From Phycomyces blakesleeanus NRRL 1555(-) (lineage: Eukaryota > Mucoromycota > Mucoromycetes > Mucorales > Phycomycetaceae): a stretch of 64,000 bases of DNA. The notes beneath the pieces were generated by a model. That model did no database searches, was not told where the DNA came from, and saw nothing but the letters and a program-made list of their open reading frames with translations. Position numbers and translations under genes: made by a program. Where the stretch lies: positions 1,267,054-1,331,053 of the forward strand of contig NW_017265137.1 in NCBI RefSeq assembly GCF_001638985.1, read 5' to 3'. Position 1 is the first letter of the stretch, and each line of letters begins with the position of its first letter. Below are positions 11,499-25,000 of this stretch, piece by piece.

Positions 11499-13488
11499 AG
11501 TTATTATTATTATTATTATTATTATTTTTATATATATATATTGAAAAAATAAATAAATAAATTTAAAATATATAGAAAAGGGATATTTGGTTATTTGAAG
11601 GGCTAGGTATTGCGAAGAAAGGTTTATTCCTTTGTGGAACAAGGTTGTTTGAAGGGAAAAAGAGCGAAGAGGTTTGTTTAAGAGAATGTGTGGGGGAAGA
11701 GTATCCTGAAAGGAAAGGACTGTAGGCGCGATAAAAGGAAGAGGAAGAGAATAAAGAAGAAGAAGAATACCAAAAAGATTAGAAAAAAAATAGGTGATAT
11801 ATACATTGAACCAGTGAATGATGTAGTACAGAACAAATACACCCCTTTTTACACTTATAATACGTTGAATTTTGACTTTATTTTACTTTACTTTATTATT
11901 ATTTTTCTTCTTTTCTTGATAGTCTTGTTGCCTTTACGGTTGGGACCAGTTTTCTATCCAAACGACCAACCAAATTTACACTATATAGCCTATAGAAAGG
12001 ACCAAAGGAAAGAGAACCGATAAGGCTGTTTTCTAATGACATACATCTTTAAAAAGACCCAATAAATGTATACTTTTATTCAGAAAATGTAAAGTCAATC
12101 AAGGCACAAAACACTCTTTAGATATAATCTAATATTTTGTGTATCTGTTTTTCTCTTCACTCCTTAGAAATCATTTTTTTCTTCTTCTTTCGGGCAGATC
12201 CTTTATTGTCTTGGTTTGTGCTTTGATTGGTAGCGTTGAGTGTTGTCTTTTCTTCTTTTTTTTTACACATTGACCTTTGGTGTCCTAACCGTTGTACGAG
12301 TGTAACAGACGTCTAGTTAATTGGTTTCTTTTATAAATACACATAAAAAAAGTCTGTGTTGGTTACTTGATTCCCCGTTTACAAATCCAGCCAAATAAAG
12401 CAGAAATCAAGAATACAAAAAGTTAATCTATTAAATAGAAACAATAATATGAAAGAAGCATATCTACTGTATACTACAGTCTATGTATAAATATGTGTAT
12501 ATATATTGTATAGCTATAAATTATCTTGCTTAAGGCAAAAAAAGGAGAGGGAGTGAGAGGAGGAGGAGGAGGAGGAAAAGAAGAAGATATGTTATGCTTA
12601 TAATGATCATATATAATGGTTCTCTGGTCTTATATTTATTTATTTATTTATTTATTATTTAAGAATATTAAAAAAAATCTTTACAAAGTGTAGCTTGACC
12701 AAAGCACAACCTGGCCTTATAAGTCTTGAACGAGTTACTTGAAAGCATATAATATATACAAATCTCATAATAAAATAGATCAAAAAGTTAAAGAAGAATA
12801 AGATCATAAAACCTCGACATTTGCCAAGTATTTTATATATGTATTTGGTGTTGGATTTGAAGGCTGTGCTGGTAATTCTGTTGTAGTTCAAACTCTTATT
12901 TTACCAACAGTTGCGTCTATACAACTTTAACAAACCTCTTTATGTATTAACTCCTTTTTATCGCCCCCTTTTCTCTCTCTCTCTCTTTTGACTTAGAGTG
13001 AATGAAAGGAGGCGTGGCTAAATTATAATGCTTAATACAAATTCTTAAGATGATTTAAAGTATTGAATACAATTTCTACTTTTTTTCTTAACCAGCACGT
13101 CTCTCCCTTCCCCTTAATCTATATGACTTTACCTCTCCATTAGCCTTTCTATTTCTTCAATCTTCCTTCTTTCTTTCTCTTATTTATTTATCTAAGCATC
13201 TTGCCCCTGCATTTGTATTTGACTCTTACATTGCATTACGCATATATTTCTTTTAATTTTTTATATATATTTTTATTCTTGATTTATTATTATAAATATA
13301 AATGTGTATATATATAGAAGCAATCATTGCAAAAGAGCTACAGGCACAGATAATGTGCCTCAAGGGTGTTTAATACATCGGTTCAATAAAATGGTAAAAA
13401 GAAAGGAACAAGAAGAAAGAAAAGAGGAAGAAGAAGAGGAAGAAGAGGAAGAAGATCATCATCACTGCAAATAATCGTCGGTGTCTCC
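11499..13488. other. Spacer upstream of the bHLH gene
   Basis: Apart from the small candidate frame at 12157-12270, no gene was supported. The sequence is AT-rich with (AATA)n, (GGA)n near 12560-12576 and a GAA-rich tract at 13390-13455. The latter lies in the 3' region of the small secreted-protein gene. Open frames at 11688-12023 and 12655-12891 have no recognisable features. Confidence 0.45.
12157..12270 (-). CDS. Uncertain small frame or terminal exon, Lys-rich tail
   Basis: A 37-codon frame starts MCKKKEEKTTLNATNQSTNQ and ends with a run of lysines and ISKE before TGA. The frame stays open upstream through TSVTLVQRLGHQRS to a plausible acceptor (TTAACTAG) near 12315, so it may instead be the last exon of a minus-strand gene. 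I searched the sequence to about 13.3 kb for a partner exon and found none that was convincing. The composition is more protein-like than neighbouring frames, but it may be chance. Confidence 0.2.
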   Translation of the reverse strand: MCKKKEEKTTLNATNQSTNQDNKGSARKKKKKMISKE

Positions 13489-13967
13489 TTAAATATCTCG
13501 CTTTCCTTTGCCACAAGGTTTCTTGATTGTAAAGAGCGGCGAGATGGCGTTTGTGGCATTTCCACTTTCTGTGCCTGGGTTGAAACTCAACTGATAGGTC
13601 TTATCCTCTGGTAGCTCATCCCATACTTTGAACTTGTAAACCGTATGTCCTTCAAAAGCAGTGTCTTTAACAACGTACCCCAGGTTCTTGGGCAGAAATC
13701 CACCGTTGTTTGACAAGTGAACACTTCCAGTGCTTGCATAACCCTTGGCAAGCTTGATTTCTACTGTCGATCCTTTATAATACGATGCAATATATATTTA
13801 AACTGTGTGAGATGACCATTTTTTTTAAGAATTTTTTTTAATACTTAATTTTTTTATGTTTTATTACCTGTCTCCCAGACTGTGAAACGTCCTGGTTCGA
13901 TAAAGTGGGTTGCAGAACAAAGACTAACGAAAGTCAGGACAAGGCCGGTCAATGTGTTAAAATGCAT
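13489..13967 (-). CDS. Small secreted protein, possibly Kre9/Knh1-like fold
   Basis: Two exons, 13967-13868 and 13772-13489, joined in phase 1, encode 127 residues. The N-terminus MHFNTLTGLVLTFVSLCSA is a classic signal peptide, with cleavage likely after about residue 19. The mature part starts THFIEPGRFTVWETGSTVEI and continues as beta-rich sequence with GHTVYKFKVWDELPED. The pattern of an exposed P-x-W-G start and alternating hydrophobics resembles the N-terminal Ig-like domain of fungal Kre9/Knh1 cell-wall proteins, but this is a weak resemblance. There is one cysteine in the mature protein and a basic end KPCGKGKRDI, with no GPI signal. It is likely a soluble secreted or cell-wall-associated protein. 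Confidence 0.75.
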
Positions 13968-16630
13968 CCTTTATTTTATTTTAATAAGAAGAATAGTAAT
14001 ATGAAAGAGGGTGTATATATGGAATTTATACGATTTATGAAAGACAGGAAACAAAGACAGAATTAAGACTGGAATCATATTTATACTCTTTGGATTATAT
14101 ACTTGCATGTGTATATCTGTACATGCACACAAAGATATATTTGTATCTATATCCTGCTATTGCCTATTTGTTTAAGTGAGAAGATTGGCGTGCATTAGCT
14201 GAACATTTATAAATACATGTGTATGTATAGGCATGTATTTATATCTAAACAAATAGCACACCGCCATTGAGGCTGATGCTTTGTTTGGCCACCAAATTAA
14301 AAGCATTACGTTTTATATGTATATCGTCTATAAATAATTTATCTTTCTTTTCCTCTTTCTTTTTAGTCGAATCAAAAGTAGTATGTTAGCAAAGTATAAT
14401 GAGCTCACGCTACAGACTACTCTTCCTCTTACTCTTCTTCTTACTCCTCCCCACACTGTACAAGTCAATTATCACCCTACAAGATTATTACTTGATTACC
14501 TAGAAAGCATAGGCAATCTAGACAATCTGAACAACTTAATTTCTTTCTACGGTTTCTGTAGAAAGTAAATCCAAAATTCAAGGGGCTGGTAAAGGATCAT
14601 TCGTGTACAGAAATCATCATCAAAACCATCCTTAACAACAACAGCAACGAAAACAAAAACAAAAAGCTTTTTTAGAGTAACAAGATCTACAGGCAAACTA
14701 TTTCGGGTCAACTCAAGGCTTGTGCAATATTTTCAATAGGAACTCTTAGCCACCAAAGTCCTAGTGAGCTCACAAAAATATATTGGAATAATGACAGCCA
14801 AACTCTCTGAATATTGAACATTTCTTTTTGTTACTTTAACTTGTACTTGTAAGATATATATATATCCAATACACCTTTGGCATGGTACACTATTTGTAAG
14901 TTCATCTTCAGACACTTGTGATATCCCTCTTTTACATACAAAAATGCACAAAAAAAAGGTTGACTAAATAAACCAAGTATTCCAAGCTACAGTCTTTGTT
15001 TGTTTGTTTGTGAGAAAATAACTGAATTTGATAGATACAATCTTCGAGAACCTATAAATCATAATTACCTAAAATTTAGCAAAGATATTAATACATATAT
15101 TTAAAGCTAAATAAATTACAGCATTATCATCACATCTGAAACATACTTTTATACTATAGAAAATAAAAGAGATAAGCCTCATAAAAATATAAAGAAAAGA
15201 AATGAAAAAAAAAATTGGCGCAGAAACATACTTTTTATGCAGCCTGTCGACTTTGAGATTGCATCTTGATACAGTAGAAGACAGAAACACATACACACAC
15301 AAAGAAAAAGGCTACGATCAAATATCAATAAAAGTTACCAGAATATCCCTCAAAGAAACAAAAGAAAGTAAAATAAAAAAAAGGGCCAAATTGAATATAA
15401 TTTTATAGGATTTGTTTGGTGTGGCGACATTTGAAGCCTAAAAAATCATTTCACGATTCTAAAGAACTTTAGAGTGTGTATTTATTTATATATATGTGTG
15501 ATTTGGATATATTTCAAATATTATACTGAATAGACATATAGTGAGCCATGCAAACAAAGATAAAAATATACTATATGTGATCAAATCTTAAATGATTATA
15601 TGTATCTCTGGTGGCTGTGATTCTTATAGATCGGTAAAATACAAATCATAATTTATGCATGTAGTAGCAACACAAACAAGGGATTTATTATAGAACAGCT
15701 AAAGATGTCTATGCTTGATGTACAAGATGCGCCAAGCTTCTTCTTCTTTTTTAACTTACTCAGCCGGGTAATGGTTCCATGTTCTGGAGAGGTCCTTTTC
15801 TTTTCTTTCCTTCTCTATTTCTATTTATGTCAGTCCAAATTCAATATATCAAAAAAAAGAAGGTCTTTATGTGAATATTATATTTGCAAGCCTAATATCT
15901 TGGATTATAAGTATGTCCAGATCTGGCCTTCCAATACTCTCTCTTTTTCTCTTTTTCTCTCTTTCTCTCTTGCTTAATGCTGCCTACCCTTGGTTTATAT
16001 TTCTTTCTCACTCCTATTACTCACTCACTCACTCACTCATATACGCAGTAACGCATTTATTCCAATTTAATCTAGTATATAAGAATAGTCTTGATCTGTT
16101 TCCGAGAAATAAGTGAAAAATAAATATTGGCATAAAAAGACTTACAATTGTGCTGATACAAAATCACATATTAAGCAGAAACGTACACAGATACGCACCT
16201 TATGTATCAGCCAAGTCAGAGAAAGTAAAATAGAAATAAAAATAGTAGTAATAACAATAACACGCATTTAGAGTTTAATAAAATCTGAAAACAGTATATT
16301 ACACATAGTGTATATTTTAGTGCCAGTATCAATTTGCTTAGCGTTTTGGATACCTAAAATAAAAATAAAATAAAAACATATTGAATTTTATTATAAGTAT
16401 TATTCAGTACAAGCATTTTTTACAACAACATACTCTGTAGAAAAAGGAGACCTTGAGAATATTATACAAGTTTATTTATTAATGAATTTTCCCCCTTTGT
16501 TTGTTTGTAAACGAAAAGGAAAAGGAATAGTTAAAGAAGTATATAGTCTTTACATTTGACGTTTCTGTCTGTCTGTCTTTTTTTTTAAAGAAAAAACATA
16601 CGCTCAAAAGAAAGCACAAAAAGAGGTTAT
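13968..16630. other. AT-rich spacer, no gene supported
   Basis: The 2.7 kb between two minus-strand genes show no family match, no tRNA-like promoter boxes and no convincing exon chain. Frames at 14383-14568, 15705-15977 and 15871-16116 are low-complexity or random. It probably holds the secreted-protein promoter and the 3' region of the Gid2 gene. Confidence 0.45.
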
Positions 16631-18577
16631 TTAAAAGTAGACCTCAATAGCCTGATCGACGGAAGTTTCTGACGGACAGTAAGGACATTTAAAGCGTGTT
16701 GCATTTCTGTCATAATTGCTGGTGAGCAGAATGTACCAAGTTGTAAAGCCAAGCACCAAAGAATAACCCGTCGCATCACATCACATCACATCACATCACA
16801 TTACAGTACAGTAAAGCGCAGTACAGCACACACCGCTATTTTCACTATATATATATATATATTCTTTTGTATCTTACCTTCCATAACGGCTACTTCGACT
16901 GAGACGCGCCAAACTCTCTTTACAAATTACGTGGCCACAAGGCATCATCATTGGTGGATTTTCATCTGTTGCCTGTTCCTTACTCACCGGACAAGCAAAT
17001 ACAGAGTGGAATCTAAGCTCCTCTTCTAGCGGGATTTCAACAGCTAGTTCGTCTTGCTGACTCCAACCTGTCTTGCGAGCGCTCATGATCTTATATAGTT
17101 TGAGAATAATGGGTAAAGCTGTAGTGCCAACCAAAGCACTTTTATAAATTTATGATTTTGAATTTTAGCATCCAAAACATTTGATAATTAAAAGGTTTCT
17201 TTTATAACACATTCAAAAAAATATAAATATAAAATAAAGCTTACCTTGCAAATAGAGGACTTTCGGCACTCATGTTTAATAACGAACAGAAATCATGTTG
17301 GAATTCTTGGCGAATATCCACCCACAGTGTGGGAGATAAGAGATCAACGTATTTTGATTCACTGATTGACGATTGAATAATACCAGTCATCAAACGTTTA
17401 ATTTCTAAGATACAGCAAATGAATGAAATATCTCCTAAAGTACACAAGAATTGTGTACAATATATATGTAAATATATTTTATCTATCTATATACCTGGTA
17501 AATGCTTATCTCCAAATGGTGCAAAGTGTGCTCGAGTGTATTGAATGGCCTCAAGTGTGCTTCTTTCCTGCTTTAGTTGTAAGATGCGAAGACGATGAAG
17601 ATTGAATTCAAGACTACTACAATCTTTTGCAAGGGCTTCACGGTTTGCAGAAGCCCATCTAATGTAAAATAACAACAACAACAACAACAACAATAATAAT
17701 AATAATATAATGTTATTACCAACAAAAAAAATCGATTAACAATGCTGGTTACATTCTTGGCAATTTTCTCCCTCCCTCCCTCCCCCCCTCTCTTATTTTA
17801 TTTTATATATGAGGGTAATAAGAATATTAATACTTACTCAATAGCACTATCAAGATGGTGAGCTTCCAATTCTTTTAGAATGGCATACATTCGATGAAAC
17901 TCTTTTTTAAGATGCTCTGTCATAGCATAAAGTGTGTTGTCCTGCTGAATGCCAGCTTCTTTCATGTAGGCGTCGCACAGGTCAAATTGACCTTGACGAA
18001 TAAAATGCATTGCCAATGCGCGGCCCACCAAATGCTCTTTGCCCGAAAATGCCTCTGGATGATAAATGACAGACAGGTCTTGTTTGAATTTCTACACCAC
18101 AACATGTACAGACCATTCACACATATATACACATATACACCAAAGTTTTTTTTTTCACCCCAGCAAGAAAAGAAATAAAAAAAGAGCCCACAACGACAAG
18201 TACAAATGATCCTGTGAGTAAAGACAATACTAAAAACCAATATATGTATATACAATTCATCAAACATAACAGCTATTATTTACACGTTCAATATCCTTTC
18301 CAAACTTGGACAATGCTGACTGGAACTCCTTTTGTTGACGTCCAAATTGTAACTTCTTTGCTTTGGCTTTGAGGAGCTGCATAGTCTGCAAGTTCTGTGC
18401 TTCGTCTGATCATATAAGTGCTTGACCTGCGGGGGTACTGATACAAATACCTGTGCCAATCGAGTCTTTTGTATTTTTTAAGAGAGTTTTAAAACCCTCA
18501 AGCTTTGCTAACATGTCGTCATGCATTGTCTGCTGGCGATTGCCAAGGTCATCGCATTCTGTCACAAGTCCATCCAT
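16631..18577 (-). CDS. RMD5: GID/CTLH E3 ligase subunit Gid2/Rmd5 (RMND5)
   Basis: Seven exons in gene order: 18577-18451, 18405-18284, 18091-17838, 17658-17495, 17404-17245, 17138-16878 and 16706-16631. Phases agree and give 387 residues, close to human RMND5A. An N-terminal coiled-coil-like region is followed by a LisH motif ([20 protein letters not shown], about residues 103-131), a CTLH/CRA region and a C-terminal degenerate RING. RING ligands visible are Cys325, Cys343, His345, Cys348, Cys370 and Cys373; the usual second Cys is replaced in CPVSKE, as in this family. The end reads [13 protein letters not shown]. The protein is one of the two RING-like subunits of the GID complex, which in yeast degrades gluconeogenic enzymes. 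The first intron is only 45 bases. Confidence 0.93.
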
Positions 18578-19093
18578 GATTCGATTAAAGAAGAAGATAT
18601 ATATAAAAAAAAAAGAAAAGAATAAGTGAAGGGAAAAAGAAAAAGTGAGCGGAAGAAGAATACGACGGGGTTATAATGAATGGAGTTGCTTGAGTGACGT
18701 GTTTTAGTCGTCTTTGAAGAAAGGTCCCTCCTCCACCACCACCACCTCCTCACTGCGGCAACTTGTCTTTGCGCTTTCCTTGATTTGTAGCTGTTCATTG
18801 CCATTATTATTCTAGTTATCTTTATATACATACATATATATAATTTACAGCACACACACCATCCATACATACATATACACGCAAGGAATCTAACGAACAC
18901 GACAAGTAATAGAGATTACTAGAATTTCTCTTGCAAGTAAGAAGAAAACTTGTTTTGCAATTGTTGTCGACATCCTGCTGACATTCTTTACGCGGCCTTT
19001 TTTTTTTCTTTTTCTTCTTTTTTTATTCTTCTTCTTTTACCTTATTTTTTATATATATACATATATATTTTGGTAACCCATAGTCCTAAGATC
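18578..19093. promoter_or_regulatory. Divergent promoter region, Gid2 / Tom1
   Basis: The 516 bases between the two start codons must hold both promoters. The sequence is pyrimidine-rich towards the Tom1 start and purine-rich near the Gid2 start, so each gene has a pyrimidine-rich leader on its own strand. No TATA box position can be asserted among the many AT runs. Confidence 0.6.
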
Positions 19094-22000
19094 ATGAAAA
19101 TCAAGAAGACGCCCTCAAAGAAGCTCGCTCCTCTGGTAAGAAACTCTTACGCCTTCAACACAAAATCAGTCGCTCATCGTTTTCGAATTAGCCGCCTCTA
19201 TTGCGTTCGACGATTAAACAGCTTGAAGAGGGACCTGAAGATCAGATTCCTAATCAAGCTAATACTGTTCTTCATTGGACCTTTCCACGCGGTGATTTAT
19301 TTCACTGGGTAGCTGTCTTGGATAGATTCGATAGTATTCTGAGTCGTGTCTGCAAAGAATATGATATTGAAGGCAAGATCCAGTCCCGGGACTTTGACGC
19401 ACCCACCAAAAAATTGGTGTTAGCCATCACCAACTTGTCTCGAGTATTGTTTGAAAATTGCACAAATCGCAATATCTACAATTCTTACGATGTGAGTCTT
19501 GTGTCTTTAACGTACAAATTTTGATAAGCTCTATATTACAACGGATTCACGAGGGATTTTTTTCTTTACTTTATTTTTTACGACAAAAGAAAAGAAAAGA
19601 AAAGAAAAAGACCAGAAACTGATAACCTTTTCATTGTTATTATTATGGATTAAAAGGAAATGTGCAATCTTCTCAATACGTTTGACCTTGATGTAACAGA
19701 GGCCGTTCTGCGGTTTATCTTACGCCCCGCTCAGCGTGTGAACAACCCGCGGGCTATTAGATCCAACTTCAACCCGCCGCACGAGCATATATCATTTATG
19801 GTGCCAGCCTGGGGCTCGTGTAAGAACATCGTGCAGTGCTGCAGGGATGATATGGAGATAACCGACGATATGACGGTTGTGAAGATGAAGTTCTATCGCT
19901 TCTCAGACGACCAAAACAAGGCACCTGTTGAGAACAACGGGACAGAGGAAGGTGTTCAGTTGGTGAAGTTGGATGTGTCTGGCGACACAAGAAGCTGTAC
20001 AGATATCTACAACGACTTTGTCAAAACACACACAATGTCAAGGGATGACAAACTTACCCTGGCCAATGGAATCCGTATCGCAAAATATATCACAAACCCT
20101 ACCTCTCGACGACAGCTAGTAGTTATTCGTTTGCTGGCATTGGCCATTATGGGTAAAGATATATTGTCTTGGTTTGAATCTGTGACAAAAAAAAGAATGC
20201 TAAACAATTTTGTAGGCCATACTGTATCTGAGACAGGAGCACACACACGCGTGTTCCAGTACGATCCGCAACTCATCACAAGCATAGTCGAATTACTTCA
20301 GCCTGAAAAGGCCATGCCAGTGGTAAGATATAGATAAATACATACATATAGATAAATAGATAAATAGATATATTATATTATATGACCTATTTGTACAAAG
20401 CAGGAAAAAAAAAGGGGTCATAGTGCTGAGTTTATCTGCTGTTATAGGAGGTACAGACATGCGCCCTGTATGCCCTAGAGGCATTGGCCAGATACCGGGG
20501 CAAGCTCCCGGAGATGCTGGCTGCCGTCAATGCCTCTGCGAATCATGGTGTTTTAATGCAGATGTTACGGAAAATCAATACTCCCGAAATAGAACATGGT
20601 AAGGGCACTTATTAAATATAAAAGTCTTTAAGTCCTAATAATCTAACCCGGAAACAACGGCAGTCTATCCAACAGAGTTCTCAGAGGCACTGTTTGCCTT
20701 TGTGTCGCATCTTTTACAAACCCAGACAGGCGGCCCAATGCTCATGTCTGCGGGAATCATCCCGACTCTGCTGCATGTGGTGGAGAATCAAGATCCTTCC
20801 ATTCAAATCAAGGTAAATATATCAACCTGAAAAGAATTTATCAAAGCCAATAAAAAAAAGGAATTACAATACTAATGATAATAATGATATATACTTTCTT
20901 AAAAAAAATTAACACCTTTTACAGAGTGTTACCAAAGTAGTAGGTCTTCTGGATACCATTGTTACTTCCCTCGTCACTTCTTTTACTGTCTTTTGCGCTG
21001 CCAATGGGCTTGATGTGCTTTTGGCGCGCACCAAAACCGAGGTGGAATACTGCATCAAGCACGCTGACACCCAGCCCATGCAGGGTGTTGTGTCTACATC
21101 TGCAACAGAATCATCCACATCAACGACATCAACAGCAACAACAACCACAGCAACAACCACAACAACCACAACAACCACAACCACAGACGATAATGAAGCC
21201 CCTGTAGGCGCACTAGCGCCTTATCATCGTCTGTCAGCTGTCAAGGCTATGTTAAAATTCTTGCTGCGAATGATGGAGTCGTCTGGAACAGCCGATGGAC
21301 TACGGAATCTTATCGATTCTTCTGTACCGACAACCCTGCTAGAGATCATAGAAAATCCTAAAGTATTCGGCAATAGCGTGTTCGCCCTTGCTATCAATGT
21401 TCACACAACCCTCATTCACAACGAACCCACATCGTTGCCTATTCTCCAAGAAGCCAATCTCCCTCAAGCATTCCTCAAAACAATCACAAAGTATGAAAAT
21501 CCAAACAGCGAGGTGCTAATTGCAGCTGTCAATGCATTCGGAGCTCTCTGTCTTAATGAAAAGGGTCTTGAGATGTTTAATGAGGCAAATCCATTGCCAC
21601 ACTTCTTTGATCTCATTACACGTCCAGATTATGTTCGCAATCCTCTAGAAATTGATCATGCAACATCACTTGGTAGTCACATGGATGAGCTTGTCCGCCA
21701 TCATCCTTCACTCAAGCCAGAAGTTTTCAAATGTGTCCTCCGACTAATGACCAAAGTTCAAGAAATCGGCAAAAGTCCATTGGGCAAACCAAGTGATAAC
21801 AGCCATCAACTCCAGCTCATTACAGACACAATGGATACTGGAGACAAAAAATCTGACAATAACGGAGCCGTGGAAAAATCAGGGCAAGCCTCGACTCAAG
21901 TGCAAGCACCAAAGCAGGAGGAAGAGCAAAAGAAGGAAGAAAAATCAGAGTGCATGCTTGTACTGTTTATTGATCTCATCTCACGTGTAAGTACAAAAAA

Positions 22001-25000
22001 AAGGTCAATTTGGTGTTGTTTTTTTCTTGTTAGTTTGAATTTTAGAGGGTTAAATTCAGGGTTACATTAATACTTACATGCGTGCGTGCGTTTGTGTATG
22101 TATGTATGTTTAGTTCCTGGAAGGACTTTTCCAGAATCAGACCAATATCCGTGGATTAATCAAAGATAACTGCACCGAGCAACTGCTTGAATACTACTTT
22201 TTACCTATGCTTCCTGCCGATTTCTCTATTACAATTGCATCAGATTCTCTGTCATATCTGTTCAGAATGATTAGCGAAATTAACCCTGTGCCTACAGCTC
22301 TTCTCATCGCCTCAAAGGTTAGAAAGGCAGCTGAATTTATTATGAAAGAAGAAGAACCAGCAAGGGAGAGTCTGATGCGCCCCTATGTCGAAATAAGAGG
22401 TACGATGCATAAATAAGCAAGCTGTAAAAAAAATCAGTTGAATGGCTTTATTAATTCAAATACATTTCTATTTGTTTTGCTTTAGAAAATGAAACTGCCA
22501 AAATTAACCGTGGAAATGAGCTTTTACACAATCTCATTGTGTTACACGGCACAGCCTCCCTTCTTTCCAACACATGCTGCTCATCAATCCTTAGTCACGG
22601 AAAGAACGGCGCTGCTCTTTTGGCAGAAGTACTCGAGGTTCCTGGAAAAAACAACCTCATTACACTCTTGGGTCAATTATACCGAACCATGGTGTGGGAG
22701 ACTGTTTTATTCAAGGAATCTTTGCCCAAGGCATGGTACCTCTCCAAACCCATAAAGAAGCCAGCCGGAAGAATCGACAATTCTCTCGGAATACACGGGT
22801 TTGATCTAATACTTGATGAAATCATCTCATCAGAAAATTCTTCGGATTCTGCGGACAAGGGAGATACGTTGGATCCTACAGACCCACGAATGTTGAATGT
22901 CAAACGCCTCAAGCTTTTATTGAGCGATATTTCGCAGTCCTTCTTGCCAGTTGTGCATGGATTGATCAAGGTCTCCGTCACACGCCGTGCAATGGATGCT
23001 AACCAAAAGACCATGGCCTTTAAGTTAGCTGACCTTGTAGCTCAATTGCTTAAAGATAATATCACCTGGGCTAATGCTATGACAGCCGAAACTGGCTCTC
23101 TCGCTTGTAAATATGATTACCTCACTTCCGTCTACGCAACCACTTCCCTTCTTCTCTTGGATGAACGCTCTCAGACATTCCTCCAGACTCATCTGGCAAT
23201 TGCATTCGACCGCCAGGGAGGCACAGAATTACTCTGCAGTGATCTTGAAAATATTTGGCAAACTGCTATAGTGCTTTATGCTATACCTGATGATTCACGC
23301 ACAGACGCGCAAAAGGACCTCCTGATCCGTATAGAGTGTACTATTGAGACACTCCTCACAGCACTACTTAACCTCAGCTCACCAAAACTACTTCACGATT
23401 CCCCATATACTCCCTCTATAACTTCCAAAGAAAAGGACCGTGGTGCACCAGATTATTTTGACCCCCATGAATGGATCACTGCAGTCCAACTCAAGATATC
23501 TTCAGTTGCCCGTCTCCTTGACAGCCCCCAACTTCACAAGTTCTCTAAACCAGTTCTTCGCGTTCTCCTCAAACTTGTTACTCAAATGATGAAGGGAGAG
23601 GGAGAGGTCAATACCCGGGCTGCTACCCCTAATCCCGTGTCCACAACATCATTTTTTAACTCTCCATTTGGCCTTCTTCGCCCACCTACTACTGCAAATG
23701 AACAGGGAATCCAGACACTTGTCGACATGGGCTTTGACAGAGCTGTTGCAGAGCATGCCTTGATTCGATGCAACAATCAGGTCTCCCGTGCCGTCGACTA
23801 CATGTTTAGCCATCCCACTCAGCCATTCGGACCTAGTGGTGCGGCAAACAGCAACAACAACAACAATAATACCACTCGCCCTATTGTAACCGAACCTTCA
23901 ACTGCACAAGAACTAAGAACAAGTAGAGAAGAGGAAGAAGAAAATCTGAATCAGGGAGAGTCTCCAGAAGTCAGCGACTCCCATGATTTTTCAGATGGAT
24001 CTCAACATGACAGCGAAAACGAAGACGAAGACAGTGACAATGAAGACCATGATGAGGACGACGAAGACGACGAAGACGAAGAAGAAGATGACGAAGAAGG
24101 TGACGATGACGAACTCGATCAGTTTGAGAATGCCCTGACTTCTCTTGCATTCGACACTCTCCGTTCGCCCGACCAACGATCTTCATCTATGGAAGAAGAC
24201 ACTGTACCCGACAGCGCCGCCGCCGAGCGAAAAGCAAAACAAAAAGAAGAAGCCCTCGAGAATTCGCGCCTGCTCAAAGAGGCTCGTGAGAAATTGACTG
24301 ATACGATTCCTGAGATTATGCTTGCCTTTGCAGATATGCGCGGTGATCTAGTTTTTGAAATTCGCGATTTACTTGTTGTTTTGTGCAAGAACGACACCAA
24401 ACAAGATATCCAGATCCGTATCTTGGGGCTTTTGGTCGAAAGCATCGTCAGTGCCAAAGAAGATTTGGCTAAGAAAGAGGCAAAAGCAGCAGCAGCAGGA
24501 CCAGTAACAAAGAAGGCTTTGTCACCAGTTGTTAGCGCGAATGTCAAAGACACCCCAACAGATACAAAGAGCTCTAAAGAGAAGGAGGGTGAAAACGAGG
24601 AAGAAGAGCTTGAGGCAGCTATATTGGGCCGTCGATTAAGACTACTGGCCCTGATACTTAAGGAGCAGCCTATTCAGTCCGTCTTGCCGAAAATCCCTTC
24701 GCGCCTGCCTTTCATGCTTTCGATGGTCGATGCGGCTAGTAAGACACCCGTGGACGAACCTCTTCCCAAATGGCTTTCTGCAGTCCTACTTGTACTTGAA
24801 ATATTTGTATCCCAGGCTGATGAACCCAAGTCTGTTGAACTGAAGAAGTTTAAGGAATCCTCTGAAGATGAGACAATGGAAAGCCCTGCCAAACCCAAGG
24901 ATGTAATCGCCATATCAGATGAAGAACGCACCTTATTGATGAGTGCCTGTGTTGGTTTGTTGAAGAAGGCAGATATTAAGCGAGATGATATGTACGCAAT

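Noticed and set aside
12655..12891. Minus-strand frame considered as an SRP9 or ribosomal protein exon
   Set aside because: No frame matched SRP9/21 or any ribosomal protein pattern when read in detail.
14383..14568. Plus-strand frame of 61 codons (MLAKYNELTLQTT...)
   Set aside because: It is short, Leu/Thr-rich through CTC/TTC repeats, and has no splice partners or family signal.
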